Assembly: GCA_937928525.1 (NCBI GenBank)
Contig: CALFWJ010000160.1
Span: 1-46,497, forward strand
Reading direction: 5' to 3'
Source of the DNA: an uncultured Alphaproteobacteria bacterium
GTDB lineage: Bacteria; Pseudomonadota; Alphaproteobacteria; UBA2136; UBA6156
DNA length: 46,497 nucleotides
Shown: piece after piece, positions 12,868-21,650 of the stretch
Layout of the letters: each line of letters opens with the position of its first letter
How positions within the stretch are numbered: the first letter of the stretch is position 1
Translations under genes and position numbers: made by a program
The notes under the pieces: model-generated
Told to the model about the DNA's origin: nothing
Databases searched by the model: none
The model's input: only the letters and a program-made list of their open reading frames with translations

Positions 12868-14231
12868 TGAGCAAAGCAAGCAACAAAACACACTTAAGCA
12901 ACCCAAACGCGCAGCATGTGGTGCACGATTCAAGCGGCCAGCGCATGGATGGTTGGTTTAATTTATTGGCCAGCATGGGTGGCGGCAATGACCGCCGGAG
13001 CAGCACAACATACAGTGCCGGCAGCATACTTGCAGAAAAAGATTTAGAGCAAATATACCGCTATAACGGCTTTGCCAAAAAGATTATTGATTTACCTGCG
13101 TACGAAATGACGCGCGAGTGGGTTGAGGTTGATAACGACCCAGACAACCACGGCCTTACTGAGCTTGAAAAGCTTAACGCTAAAAAGCACCTGCGTGACT
13201 CCTGTAAGTGGGGCAACCTTTATGGTGGCGCGCTTGTGGTTATGGGGGTGGATGATGGCGGCTTGCTTGAGCAGCCGGTTAACGAAAAGAACATACGCCG
13301 GGTTGATTGGCTGCGGGTTTATGACCGCTGGCAGGTGAGCTGGACAACGGCCGACATAAACCAAAACCCTGAGTCGCCGTATTTTGGTGTGCCTGAGTAT
13401 TACCGCATTAGCGCATACACCAGCGGCCAAAGCTTTATTGTACACGCCAGCCGTGTGCTTGTACACCCTGGCTGCGATGTGCCAGAGCGCGTGCGCGTGG
13501 CCAACCAGGGCTGGGGCGATTCCAAAATGCAAAGCATTTATGAGGAGCTGCGCGACTACGGAATCATAAAAAGCAGTAGCGTAAGCATTGTGCAGGATTT
13601 TGTGCAAACTTTGCTGCAAATTGAAAACCTGGCCGACCTTATAGCCAGCGGCAAAGAGGATATTGTAAAAAAACGCCTTGAGATTATTGACCTGAGCCGC
13701 AGCGTTAACAACACCATTTTGCTGGACAAAGGCGAAGATTTTAGCAAGCAAAGCAGCACGGTTACAGGCCTGGCCGACCTTATAGGGCAATTTGCCCTGG
13801 CATTGAGCGGTGTTACTGGCATACCCGTTACAAAGCTTTTTGGCCAAGCACCTGCCGGCCTTAATGCAACCGGCGAGTCAGACATACGCAATTTTTACGA
13901 TGAGATTAGCAGCCAGCAAGAGGAAGTTTTACTGCCTATGCTGCAAAAGCTGCACCGGTACATTATGCTGGGCAAGGACACTGGCTATAAAGGCAAAATT
14001 AACGAGGATGCCAAAATACAGTTTGTGCCGCTGTGGCAGCTAAGCGAAAAAGAGGACGCAGAATACAAGCACACCATTGCAAAAACAGACGACTTGTACC
14101 TTAAAGGCGGTGTTTTAAGCCCAGAAGAGGTTGCCGTAAACCGCTTTGAAAACGGCTTTAACCCGGACACAATGCTTGATTTAAAACAACGGCCTATAAA
14201 ACCAGATGAAGACGAACCTAAAGAACAGTAA
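12867..14231 (+). CDS. Portal protein (DUF1073 family)
   Basis: A 454-aa protein with the features of DUF1073 portals: YNGFAKKIIDLPAYEMTREW near residue 60, NLYGGALVVMG around 120, and a long central region (SIVQDFVQTLLQIENLADLI, then NTILLDKGEDF and TGIPVTKLFGQAPAGLNATG). It forms the dodecameric ring at the head vertex through which DNA passes. It follows the large terminase directly (overlapping at ATGA) and overlaps the Mu-F-like gene by 26 bp, the standard order. Confidence 0.92.
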   Translation: MSKASNKTHLSNPNAQHVVHDSSGQRMDGWFNLLASMGGGNDRRSSTTYSAGSILAEKDLEQIYRYNGFAKKIIDLPAYEMTREWVEVDNDPDNHGLTELEKLNAKKHLRDSCKWGNLYGGALVVMGVDDGGLLEQPVNEKNIRRVDWLRVYDRWQVSWTTADINQNPESPYFGVPEYYRISAYTSGQSFIVHASRVLVHPGCDVPERVRVANQGWGDSKMQSIYEELRDYGIIKSSSVSIVQDFVQTLLQIENLADLIASGKEDIVKKRLEIIDLSRSVNNTILLDKGEDFSKQSSTVTGLADLIGQFALALSGVTGIPVTKLFGQAPAGLNATGESDIRNFYDEISSQQEEVLLPMLQKLHRYIMLGKDTGYKGKINEDAKIQFVPLWQLSEKEDAEYKHTIAKTDDLYLKGGVLSPEEVAVNRFENGFNPDTMLDLKQRPIKPDEDEPKEQ

Positions 14232-15117
14232 ATTCGCTGAGCGCGTAGCCGCCAGGCGTGCCCAAAATGGCCGCCGTGGTTTGCGCCGCCGGCCACCCCG
14301 CTGGCTGCACCCGGTTGGCTTAGAGCGCATGTACCTCAACAACCTTGTTGGCCGTGTTGAGCTGCTTGAGCAAGAGGTTATGGCCAGGCTTGTAAAAAGG
14401 CTGCCGCAGCTGGTAGCTCAAGCAGAGGTTAGCCTGGATGTGCGCCAGGATGATTTTGTAGACGACATAAAAGCAATTATGGCCGCGCTGAGCGTTGGCA
14501 TTACAGCCATATATGGCGACATTGAGGACTACGCTTATGGCGTAGGGCTGCAGGTGGCCAATTTTAATGCCGAGCAGTACAAGCGGGTTATTAAAAGCAC
14601 CCTGGGCGTAGACCCGTTTATTAACGATTCGTTTTTGCAGCAACGCCTCAAAGTCTTTGCCGCTCAAAACGCAACGCTTATACAAAGTATACCGCGCGAG
14701 CTGCTAAAGGATGTTGAGGGCGTGGTGCTGCGCGGCTTAACCAACGGCGAATCTGTAGCGACAATGCAGCGCGATATACAAGCCAGGTTTAAGGTGAGTA
14801 AAGCGCGCGCTAGGCTTATTGCGCGCGACCAAACCGGTAAGCTAAACGCGCAGCTTACTGAGGTGCGCCAGGAGCGTATAGGCGTTAATGAGTACATATG
14901 GAATAGCGCAGACGATGAGAGAGTGCGCGACAGCCACAAGGTTTTAGATGGTATGGTATGCCAATGGGATAACCCAGCAACGTACCGCCGGCCGGGTAGC
15001 AAAGAGCTGTTACAACGTAGTAGCATAGGCGGGTATGTTGGCGCGCCCGGCAGCGATTACCAGTGCCGGTGCTTTCCCGAACCAATTTTGGAGGATTTAA
15101 TTGATGGCAGCGCATGA
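14206..15117 (+). CDS. Minor head protein, Mu F / SPP1 gp7-like
   Basis: A 303-aa protein. The C-terminal part (KARARLIARDQTGKLNAQL, then YIWNSADDERVRDSHKVLDG and GSDYQCRCFPEPI) is the Mu F-like domain found in phage head morphogenesis proteins. The DERVRDSH and CRC elements are characteristic. The N-terminal part is helical. By family knowledge it is a minor capsid component, often associated with the portal and in some phages ejected with the DNA. The N-terminal ~25 residues are very arginine-rich. Confidence 0.9.
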   Translation: MKTNLKNSKFAERVAARRAQNGRRGLRRRPPRWLHPVGLERMYLNNLVGRVELLEQEVMARLVKRLPQLVAQAEVSLDVRQDDFVDDIKAIMAALSVGITAIYGDIEDYAYGVGLQVANFNAEQYKRVIKSTLGVDPFINDSFLQQRLKVFAAQNATLIQSIPRELLKDVEGVVLRGLTNGESVATMQRDIQARFKVSKARARLIARDQTGKLNAQLTEVRQERIGVNEYIWNSADDERVRDSHKVLDGMVCQWDNPATYRRPGSKELLQRSSIGGYVGAPGSDYQCRCFPEPILEDLIDGSA

Positions 15118-15292
15118 AAAACAGGCAGCTGATTTAGCCTGGGCAGGGCGTAAAATTGCAAAGGCGCAGCAAGATGGCGCATATTGCACCATTGTTGTGC
15201 ACGTAAAAGGCGGTGAAATTATAAAGGCAGAGCGCAACGAGTCGTTTGTGCCGCCAAGCCCCGGCGCGCGCGTGCGAGAAACGGGCAGTTGA
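15104..15292 (+). CDS. Small protein of unknown function in the head operon
   Basis: A 62-aa protein starting at ATG 15104 (GGAGG upstream), overlapping the Mu-F-like gene by 14 bp. A helix (MAAHEKQAADLAWAGRKIAK) is followed by a two-strand segment (AYCTIVVHVKGGEIIKAER). The second part resembles small DUF2292-like phage proteins, a weak similarity. It is followed by 92 bp of non-coding DNA before the protease gene; that gap holds no clear signal. Confidence 0.6.
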   Translation: MAAHEKQAADLAWAGRKIAKAQQDGAYCTIVVHVKGGEIIKAERNESFVPPSPGARVRETGS

Positions 15293-15384
15293 CAGCCTTT
15301 TGTAATTAAGACATACTTGTGTTTGTTTATTGCAGGCACTCAAAGAACGAGGCCGCACCTGGTTAACGGGTAGCGGTTTTTTTA

Positions 15385-16542
15385 ATGGATAAAATTTGCA
15401 GATTTGATAGAGGCGCGTTTGATGGCCAGGTGCTAACCACAGAAGAGGGTTATTTGCGCGGTGATGCCGTTGTAACCCGCACCGGCATATTTGTTTACCA
15501 AAACCCAGATGGCACATTGCGCCGCGAGCTGCGCCACCCAGATGATGTGTTTGAGCGCGAGAGCCTGGACAGCCTTAAAATGATTCCTATTACCAACGAG
15601 CACCCGCCTGCCAAGTTGGTAACTGCAGAAAACGCTAAGGAGCTGAGCGTTGGACAGACTGGTGAAAATGTTTTCCCAAACGGCCAAAACCTGCTTACGT
15701 CATTAACAATTACTGCCAGTGATGGTGTAAAGGCCGTGCGAGAGCTTGGCAAAAAAGAGTTAAGCCTGGGGTACACCCTGGACTTAGAAAAGGAGGACGG
15801 AGAGTATAACGGCCAGCGGTACGACCACCGCCAGCGCAATATACGCTACAACCACCTTGCAATAGTTGACCGCGCCCGTGCTGGCGGCGCAGCCCGACTT
15901 AATTTAGATGCCGGCGATGCCCTGCAAGTTGATGCAGAACAAACCAAAACTGAACCTAAAAAGGAGCAAAGTAAAATGAGAAAAGTGACCCTTGATGGCA
16001 TTGAATACGATGCCGCGCCAGAGGTTGCCAACGCGCTTACTAAAGCTACCGCCCGTGCAGATAAAGCAGAGGCAACGCTTGAAGAAACGCAAACGGCACT
16101 CGATGAGCAAAAAGCCAACACCGCAAAGGTGGAAGCTGAGCGCGATGAGCTTAAAGAAAAAGCGGAAAACAACGACAGCGCGGAAACAATCCAAGCTGCG
16201 GTTGCTGAGCGTTTGGAGCTTGAGCGCGTTGCAGGCCAGGTGCTTAATGCCGATGAGGCAGAAAAGCTTAAGGATATGAATGGCGGCGAAATTAAAGCTG
16301 CGGTTGTAATGTCCAAACACCCGAATGCTAACCTAGATGGCAAGAGCGATGAGTACGTGCAAGCGCGCTTTGATAGTGTTGTTGAATCCCTTGAGGGCGG
16401 CAATACTACAGCTCAACAAAAAGCCCAAACAGGCGAGCGTAACGATGGCACAAAGGTTGAGAACGATTCCGCTAAGTCGGAAAAGGATGCCTTTGAATCC
16501 ATGAAAAACCAGTACAAAGGCAAAAAGAAGGAGCAAGCATAA
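15385..16542 (+). CDS. DUF2213 prohead protease fused to scaffold-like coiled coil
   Basis: A 385-aa protein. Residues ~1-180 match DUF2213: YLRGDAVVTRTGIFVYQNPD, then LRHPDDVFERESLDSLKMIP, ITNEHPPAKLV and YNHLAIVDRARAGGAARL. The H-P of NEHPP and the late H-L-A-I-V element are typical of the family, which is thought to process heads. From about residue 198 the sequence becomes a long charged coiled coil (ATARADKAEATLEETQTALD and onward) like a scaffold. An ATG at 15976 with AAGGAG nearby would yield the scaffold alone. It overlaps the next gene at TAATG. Confidence 0.85.
   Translation: MDKICRFDRGAFDGQVLTTEEGYLRGDAVVTRTGIFVYQNPDGTLRRELRHPDDVFERESLDSLKMIPITNEHPPAKLVTAENAKELSVGQTGENVFPNGQNLLTSLTITASDGVKAVRELGKKELSLGYTLDLEKEDGEYNGQRYDHRQRNIRYNHLAIVDRARAGGAARLNLDAGDALQVDAEQTKTEPKKEQSKMRKVTLDGIEYDAAPEVANALTKATARADKAEATLEETQTALDEQKANTAKVEAERDELKEKAENNDSAETIQAAVAERLELERVAGQVLNADEAEKLKDMNGGEIKAAVVMSKHPNANLDGKSDEYVQARFDSVVESLEGGNTTAQQKAQTGERNDGTKVENDSAKSEKDAFESMKNQYKGKKKEQA
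15976..16542 (+). CDS. Internal in-frame start: separate scaffold product (putative)
   Basis: AAGGAG at 15961-15966, nine nucleotides before the in-frame ATG at 15976, gives a 188-aa protein starting MRKVTLDGIEYDAAPE. It contains the coiled-coil C-terminus of the DUF2213 gene without its protease domain. This mirrors the lambda C/Nu3 arrangement, in which scaffold is made from an internal start inside the protease gene. It is inferred from the ribosome binding site and the domain boundary. Confidence 0.6.
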   Translation: MRKVTLDGIEYDAAPEVANALTKATARADKAEATLEETQTALDEQKANTAKVEAERDELKEKAENNDSAETIQAAVAERLELERVAGQVLNADEAEKLKDMNGGEIKAAVVMSKHPNANLDGKSDEYVQARFDSVVESLEGGNTTAQQKAQTGERNDGTKVENDSAKSEKDAFESMKNQYKGKKKEQA

Positions 16543-16997
16543 TGTCACAGACTGATGCAGCAAGTTATGGCCATACTTTAACAAAGGCCGAGGCCGGAGC
16601 TAAATACGATATTAGCCCGGACGTTGTGAGCACAAAATCAGCAGAAGAGGCAGTTGCCTTTGGTTTGGCTGTGACTCACGGTACAGACGCAGAAAAGCAG
16701 TGCGAGGTTGTTGATAATGCAGCCGACACGTTTTTGGGCGTTGCTCTTAAACAACAAACCGTTGTGGTGGCTAATGGTGCTACACCAGGCTACGCGGTTA
16801 ACGATGCCGTTTCTATTTTGGAGCAAGGCAAAGTTTGGGTTGAGGTTACTAGCGATGTTACAGCTGGTGCAGCGGCCTATGTTGATGTAAGCAACGGTAA
16901 ATTTACCGATGTTTCCACCAGTAACCTAGCAGTGCCAGGCGGCAAGTTTGAAACCTCTGCGGTTTCCGGCGAGCTTGCAGCACTCACAATCCAGTAA
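16542..16997 (+). CDS. Capsid cement/decoration protein (DUF2190-like)
   Basis: A 151-aa protein with beta-rich, glycine- and valine-rich sequence: AVAFGLAVTHGTDAEKQCEV, then DTFLGVALKQQTV, YAVNDAVSILEQGKVWVEV and ELAALTIQ at the end. This is the usual look of head decoration proteins that sit on the capsid lattice, and of DUF2190-type cement. It lies directly between scaffold and major capsid genes, where decoration genes are common. It starts in a TAATG overlap. Confidence 0.8.
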   Translation: MSQTDAASYGHTLTKAEAGAKYDISPDVVSTKSAEEAVAFGLAVTHGTDAEKQCEVVDNAADTFLGVALKQQTVVVANGATPGYAVNDAVSILEQGKVWVEVTSDVTAGAAAYVDVSNGKFTDVSTSNLAVPGGKFETSAVSGELAALTIQ

Positions 16998-17011
16998 GGA
17001 GAAAAAGACCG

Positions 17012-17962
17012 ATGAAAAACCGTAATTTCATTAACCTGGACGCTGGCGAAACGGTATTTTTTACCCGTGAGCTTGAGTCAATTAAGAGCCAAACGTATGA
17101 TGTGCTTAAAGCACCGCTACGTGCGTTTACGCTCATTCCTGTGGATTCTACAGTCGGCAACGGCGCAGAATCCATTGTTTACCAACAGTACGACATGGTG
17201 GGTATCGCCAAGGTTATTGCAAACTATGCAGACGACCTGCCGCGTGCCGATGTAGTTGGCAAAGAGTTTACCGCTAAGATTAAATCTGTCGGTGACTCCT
17301 ACGGCTACAGCCTGCAAGATATTCGCGCAGCACAATATGCCGGCAAGCCCCTTACACAGCGTAAGGCTAATGCCGCAGTACGTGCACAGCAAGAAGCATG
17401 GAATCGCATTGCCTTTTATGGTGACGCGGAAAACGGCTTGCCAGGTTGGTTAACCAACCCGAATATCCCTAGCACCTCTGCACCTGCCGATGGCGCAGGA
17501 AGCGCAACAACATTTGCCAGCAAAACGCCTGTGCAAATTTTGCGTGACCTTAACGCCCTGGTAAATGCGATTGTTACTTTGACAAAAGGCGCAGAAAAGC
17601 CAAACACTTTGGCTTTGCCTATTGACCAGTACACGCTTATTGCCACAACGGTATATGGCACAGCCAGCGACACAACAATTATGGAGATGTTCCTTAAGAA
17701 CAGCCCATACATTGATACTGTGGAGTGGGCAGATGAGTTGTCAGCTGAGAACTTGGCCGCCGCTGGTGTTACGGACTTTACAGGCGATATTGCTATTGCC
17801 TATGATCGTAACCCGGACAAACTCACATTTGAAATGCCACAGCCGTTTGAGCAGCTGCCGGTACAAGAGCGTGGGCTTGAGTATATCGTGCCTTGCCACA
17901 GCCGTGTGGCCGGGGTGTTGGTTTACTACCCATTGAGCATGAATATCCTAGAGGGTATTTAA
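17012..17962 (+). CDS. Major capsid protein (DUF2184 family)
   Basis: A 316-aa protein with features of DUF2184 capsid proteins (HK97 fold): INLDAGETVFFTRELESIKS at the N-terminus, AQYAGKPLTQRKANAAVRAQ, WNRIAFYGDAENGLPGWLTN, and a C-terminal LEYIVPCHSRVAGVLVYYPL. It has a strong ribosome binding site (AAGGAG) and is followed by a terminator-like hairpin, as expected for the most abundant virion protein. The short length implies that the delta domain is formed mostly by the native N-terminus after scaffold removal. Confidence 0.92.
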   Translation: MKNRNFINLDAGETVFFTRELESIKSQTYDVLKAPLRAFTLIPVDSTVGNGAESIVYQQYDMVGIAKVIANYADDLPRADVVGKEFTAKIKSVGDSYGYSLQDIRAAQYAGKPLTQRKANAAVRAQQEAWNRIAFYGDAENGLPGWLTNPNIPSTSAPADGAGSATTFASKTPVQILRDLNALVNAIVTLTKGAEKPNTLALPIDQYTLIATTVYGTASDTTIMEMFLKNSPYIDTVEWADELSAENLAAAGVTDFTGDIAIAYDRNPDKLTFEMPQPFEQLPVQERGLEYIVPCHSRVAGVLVYYPLSMNILEGI

Positions 17963-17977
17963 GCCTAACTGTTTAAG

Positions 17978-18000
17978 GGGTGGGCACTGCCCACCCTTTT
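17978..18000 (+). terminator. Terminator or attenuator after the capsid gene
   Basis: GGGTGGGC (17978-17985) and GCCCACCC (17989-17996) form an 8-bp GC-rich stem with a 3-nt loop, followed by TTTT. It probably stops a fraction of transcription, so capsid mRNA exceeds that of the downstream neck and tail genes. Confidence 0.8.
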
Positions 18001-18027
18001 CACTCAACCATTAAGGAGCATTTTAAA

Positions 18028-18450
18028 ATGTCTAAGATTGTAACGATCAAAAACACAAAGCCGCGCATTTACACAATGAACGGCGTTACTTTGCAGCCTG
18101 GCCTCAACAAGTTTGATGAGGACAAAGCCGCAAAATTTTTGGAACACCCGCACGCGCAAATTAAAATTGAAGCTGGTATTTTTGAAGTTGGCAAAGGTAA
18201 AGCACCTGCCGCTAAAAAAGCAGCCGACAATGGCGATAAAGGCAATGGCGGCGATGCTGGCGGCAATGAGCCTACAGCTGCAGAGCTTATTGAAATTATC
18301 GAAAAAACAGAAGACCGTGAGCTGCTTGCTACTGCAAGCGGAGATTCGCGCGTAACTGTTAAGCGCGCTGCAGAAGCCCGTATTGAAGAGCTTGACGCAG
18401 CGGCCGCAGCCGCAGCCGGAAACGAAGGTACTGAGGGCGACAACGAGTAA
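18028..18450 (+). CDS. Head-associated protein of unknown function
   Basis: A 140-aa protein started at ATG 18028 (AAGGAGC upstream). The N-terminal ~55 residues form a compact domain (SKIVTIKNTKPRIYTMNGVT, LQPGLNKFDEDKAAKFLEHP). The middle is glycine- and asparagine-rich, and the end is alanine-rich with a helix (AAELIEIIEKTEDRELLATA). Proteins with this N-terminal pattern often follow capsid genes in contractile-tail phages; the role is not established. It ends in a TAATG overlap with the DUF4054 gene. Confidence 0.6.
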   Translation: MSKIVTIKNTKPRIYTMNGVTLQPGLNKFDEDKAAKFLEHPHAQIKIEAGIFEVGKGKAPAAKKAADNGDKGNGGDAGGNEPTAAELIEIIEKTEDRELLATASGDSRVTVKRAAEARIEELDAAAAAAAGNEGTEGDNE

Positions 18451-18785
18451 TGTCCTTAGATGCCACGCTTTTAGTTTTAGCCCCGGAGCTTGCCGATATT
18501 ACAGAGGCAGACCGCGCCGCTGTGGCTCAATTAGCGGCTTTAAGCGTTGGCACAGCCTTTGGCGATAAACAAGAACTTGCAACCGCCTACCTCACAGCCC
18601 ACATGCTTACAATGCGTGGCCGGGCTGGGGTGGGCGGTTCAGTTAAAAGCTTAAAAGAGGGCGATTTGAGCCTTACATATAGCGGCAGCATGAGCGATGA
18701 TGCGCTAAGCAACACAAGTTACGGGCAGGAATACTGCCGCCTTAAAGCGGAGTGCGTTTTTAGCGCACGCACCAGGAGCGTTTAA
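18450..18785 (+). CDS. DUF4054 head-tail adaptor
   Basis: A 111-aa helical protein with the DUF4054 pattern: LVLAPELADITEADRAAVAQ, then FGDKQELATAYLTAHMLTM and KSLKEGDLSLTYSG, followed by TSYGQEYCRL. Family members resemble gp6/gp15-type adaptors that form a ring under the portal. It is the first gene of the neck cassette and starts in a TAATG overlap. Confidence 0.85.
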   Translation: MSLDATLLVLAPELADITEADRAAVAQLAALSVGTAFGDKQELATAYLTAHMLTMRGRAGVGGSVKSLKEGDLSLTYSGSMSDDALSNTSYGQEYCRLKAECVFSARTRSV

Positions 18786-19256
18786 ATGGGCATGAAAGTG
18801 CGAGATAAAGACCACGGCTGGAATCGCATTAAGCGCGAGGTAAAAGGCATGCGCAATTTAAAGGTGCGCATTGGCTTGCTTGCCGACTCTGGCACATACC
18901 CTGCAGACGAAAACGGCGACCAGGCCAATATTGCTGAGGTTGCTTATTATAACGAGTTTGGCACGCGCCGGGGCATACCTGAGCGGCCTTTTATCCGTAC
19001 GGCACACGATGAGAACAAGGATAAATACGCCAAGCAGCTGCGCAAAGAGCTGGAAGATGTATTTGCCGGCACAAAAACTGTGCGCATTGCTTTGGAGCGC
19101 GTAGGGGCTTTGGCGCAAGGCCATGTGCGTAAAAAAATACGCGACATTAAGCGGCCAGCCAACAAGCCCAGCACTATTGCCGCAAAAGGCAGCTCTAACC
19201 CTCTTATAGACACAGCCACCATGTTAAAGGCTGTAGATTATGAGGTAAAAACATGA
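18786..19256 (+). CDS. Neck/tail-completion protein (HK97 gp10-like)
   Basis: A 156-aa protein. NLKVRIGLLADSGTY, then AEVAYYNEFGTRRGIPERPF, is the standard signature of the gp10-like family: the Y-N-E-F-G-T and P-E-R-P-F elements are widely conserved. It also has an AL-ERVGALAQGHVRKKIRD helix. It connects head to tail. The start follows the previous stop directly, and its end overlaps the next gene (ATGA). Confidence 0.85.
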   Translation: MGMKVRDKDHGWNRIKREVKGMRNLKVRIGLLADSGTYPADENGDQANIAEVAYYNEFGTRRGIPERPFIRTAHDENKDKYAKQLRKELEDVFAGTKTVRIALERVGALAQGHVRKKIRDIKRPANKPSTIAAKGSSNPLIDTATMLKAVDYEVKT

Positions 19257-19603
19257 GTCCGTTTGATGCCTTACGCAAAAACTTAACTGTGCGCCGGCCA
19301 GCTGCCGGCAGCTACGTTAATGGCCGCTGGGTAGAAGCTGGGCAGCCTACAGAGCTTACAGTAAAAGCGAGCGTGCAGCCTGCCAGCACTGAGGAGCTTG
19401 AAACGCTGCCAGAGGCGCGCCGTACCCAGGGCGTTTACAAGCTTTATAGCAGCACGCGCTTCCAGAGCGTGCAGGAAAACGCCAATAACCCGGATATTGT
19501 TGTTATAGATAATGACGATTATGAGGTTATGAGCTGCCAGCCCTGGCAAAACAACCTCATTAACCATTACAAGGCTTTGGCCGCGAGGGTGCAGCCGGCA
19601 TGA
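19253..19603 (+). CDS. Head-closure / stopper-like neck protein
   Basis: A 116-aa protein, beta-rich (LTVRRPAAGSYVNGRWVEAG, TELTVKASVQPASTEELETL), ending VMSCQPWQNNLINHYKALA. The order of a gp10-like gene, this gene, then a terminator-like gene, and its size, fit the stopper or head-closure role. The conserved V-x-A-S-V-Q-P element appears in related phage neck proteins. It overlaps both neighbours by 4 bp. Confidence 0.75.
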   Translation: MSPFDALRKNLTVRRPAAGSYVNGRWVEAGQPTELTVKASVQPASTEELETLPEARRTQGVYKLYSSTRFQSVQENANNPDIVVIDNDDYEVMSCQPWQNNLINHYKALAARVQPA

Positions 19604-20139
19604 TTACACACGCAGATATATTTGATAAAGTGCGCACCTGGATTGTTGATAATGTTGCCGCAGAGGTTGGCGATAAAGTTATTGAGGCTAACCAAAACGC
19701 GCCCCGGCCGGCACGGCCGTACATTAGCGTGCTGGTGACAACCACAACGCAAAAAGAGCATAGCAATGAAAGCCACCCAGGCGATACAGGCATGGCAAGC
19801 ATTGAAAACGAATTAAGCTGCATGGTGAGTGTGCAGTGCATTGGCGAAAACGCCAAAACAATAATGGGCAACCTGCGGCAAACGCTGGAAAAACCAACGG
19901 TGCTGCAAAGCTTACGCGCTGCCGGGCTGCCTTTTATACGTGTGCTTAGCGGCGTAAACGATCTTACGGAGCAAACGGGCACACAATACGAGGAGCGCGC
20001 CGGGGTAGATATAGAATTTAGAGCAGCTGCCGTTGTCATTGACGAGGTAGGTGTGATAGAATCCGTTGAAGGCGCGGCCACACACGAACGCCCAGGCGGC
20101 GAGAGTACAACATTAAACTACAGCATAGGAGCAAGTTAA
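19600..20139 (+). CDS. Tail terminator / neck protein (LIC_12616-like)
   Basis: A 179-aa protein with an N-terminal helix (MITHADIFDKVRTWIVDNV) and a beta-rich remainder (RPYISVLVTTTTQKEHSNES, FIRVLSGVNDLTEQTGTQYE, RAGVDIEFRAAAVVIDEVGV). The PY-I-S-V-L-V element and the E-E-R-A-G-V-D-I-E-F ending are typical of the gp12-like neck terminator family of short contractile tails. It precedes the sheath gene by 1 nt, the expected position. Confidence 0.8.
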   Translation: MITHADIFDKVRTWIVDNVAAEVGDKVIEANQNAPRPARPYISVLVTTTTQKEHSNESHPGDTGMASIENELSCMVSVQCIGENAKTIMGNLRQTLEKPTVLQSLRAAGLPFIRVLSGVNDLTEQTGTQYEERAGVDIEFRAAAVVIDEVGVIESVEGAATHERPGGESTTLNYSIGAS

Positions 20140-20140
20140 A

Positions 20141-21184
20141 ATGCCTGATTTAGATGATATTATCAGCGTGCAAATTAGCCGCGAAACAGAATCCGTTGAC
20201 CGTGAAAACTTCGGCGTACCGTTATTTTTGGTAGCAGAGGCCACACTGGCAGCCGCTATTACAGACCGTGTAAAAGCCTACAGCAATATTGATGCTGTGG
20301 CAGATGATTATGCGGCTACCGACTCAGCATATAAAATGGCCTTGGCGGCATTTAGCCAAGAGATACGGCCAAACCGTATTAAAATTGGTAAAAAAGCCAG
20401 TGACGAAACTTTTGTTGAGGCTTTGCAAGAGTGCGTGGACACAGACAACGACTGGTACGGCCTTGCGGTTGATACGGTTGACGCGGCCACTATTGTGCTT
20501 ATTGCGGCATGGGTTGAGGCGCGCACCAAAATTTACATTGCACGCAGCGCAGATGCCGATATTTTAACCACAGCTACGGACGATGTAGCCAGCACGCTGG
20601 ACGCTGCAGAATATGACCGCACAGCGGTTATGTACCACAGCATTGCCGCAGCTGGTAACCAGTACATTGATGCAGCTTGGTTAGGCGATTGCTTGCCGCG
20701 CGACCCTGGCAGCCAAACTTGGATGTTTAAAACACTCAATGGCATTACTTTTGATGGCCTTACAGCTGCTCAAAAAGATAACGCTTTGGGCAAAAACGCC
20801 AACACATACCAGCGTATTGCTGGTGTTAATGTGACGCAGCAAGGCACAATGGCCGGCGGCGAGTACATTGATATTATCCGTGGCATTGATTGGTTGACTG
20901 CACGCATTAAAGAGCGGATTTTCACGCGCCTTATTAACGCGCCAAAAATCCCTTACACCAACAAAGGTATTGCCATTATTGAGGCGCAGGTGCGTGAGCA
21001 GCTGGACATTGCCGTTGATAGGCAGCTTATTGCGCCAGAGCCAGAATACACGGTTACTGTGCCTGATGTGCTGGACACGGACGAGCTGGACAGGCAAAAC
21101 CGCCAGCTTAAAGAGGTTGACTTCCGGGCGCGCTTGGCCGGGGCAATACATTATGTTGAAATTCGCGGCGCAGTTTTCGCCTAA
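20141..21184 (+). CDS. Tail sheath protein (DUF3383 family)
   Basis: A 347-aa protein starting MPDLDDIISVQISRETESVD and continuing FGVPLFLVAEATLAAAI, YSNIDAVADDYAATDSAYKM and AWVEARTKIYIARSADADI. This is the DUF3383 sheath family of KPP10- and JBD-type phages, with the DI-I-S-V-Q-I-S-R-E-T start. It defines a contractile tail. It is about a third shorter than T4 sheath, consistent with a small sheath lacking extra decoration domains. Confidence 0.92.
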   Translation: MPDLDDIISVQISRETESVDRENFGVPLFLVAEATLAAAITDRVKAYSNIDAVADDYAATDSAYKMALAAFSQEIRPNRIKIGKKASDETFVEALQECVDTDNDWYGLAVDTVDAATIVLIAAWVEARTKIYIARSADADILTTATDDVASTLDAAEYDRTAVMYHSIAAAGNQYIDAAWLGDCLPRDPGSQTWMFKTLNGITFDGLTAAQKDNALGKNANTYQRIAGVNVTQQGTMAGGEYIDIIRGIDWLTARIKERIFTRLINAPKIPYTNKGIAIIEAQVREQLDIAVDRQLIAPEPEYTVTVPDVLDTDELDRQNRQLKEVDFRARLAGAIHYVEIRGAVFA

Positions 21185-21203
21185 AACCTAAAGGAGCAAA
21201 AAA

Positions 21204-21650
21204 ATGGATGGAGTAAGAACCTACGACCCAAACGATGTGCAAATTATTATGGGCGGCGTTGCGCTTAGCGGCTTTGCTGATGGCACATTTATTAACGTGG
21301 CGTACGATGAGGACTTGTACAACAAAACGGTTGGTGCTGATGGCGAAGTAAGCCGCAGCAAAACTAACAACCGCTGTGCAACCGTTGCCGTAACGCTTAA
21401 GCAAACCAGCTCAAGCAACGATGAGCTTAGCGCGTTTTATGCAGCCGATGAGCTTAACAATGGCGGTGTTGTGCCTCTTATGATTAAGGAGATTGGCAGC
21501 GGCCGCACGCTTGTTTTTGCGCAGGCAGCTTGGGTGCAAAAGTTACCAGATACCGGCTACAGCAAGGATGTTGAAGACCGAGCCTGGACAATCGCCACAG
21601 CACAGCTTAAAACCTTTATTGGTGGTAACGCTAGTAACGGAGGCAGCTAA
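21204..21650 (+). CDS. Tail tube protein (DUF3277 family)
   Basis: A 148-aa protein: VRTYDPNDVQIIMGGVALSG at the N-terminus, FADGTFINVAYDEDLYNKTV next, and TVAVTLKQTSSSNDELSAFY, with DRAWTIATAQLKTFIGGNA at the end. The DP-x-x-V-x-x-x-x-G-x-x-x-x-G start is the tube signature in DUF3277. It immediately follows the sheath gene and overlaps the chaperone gene by 1 bp. Confidence 0.9.
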   Translation: MDGVRTYDPNDVQIIMGGVALSGFADGTFINVAYDEDLYNKTVGADGEVSRSKTNNRCATVAVTLKQTSSSNDELSAFYAADELNNGGVVPLMIKEIGSGRTLVFAQAAWVQKLPDTGYSKDVEDRAWTIATAQLKTFIGGNASNGGS

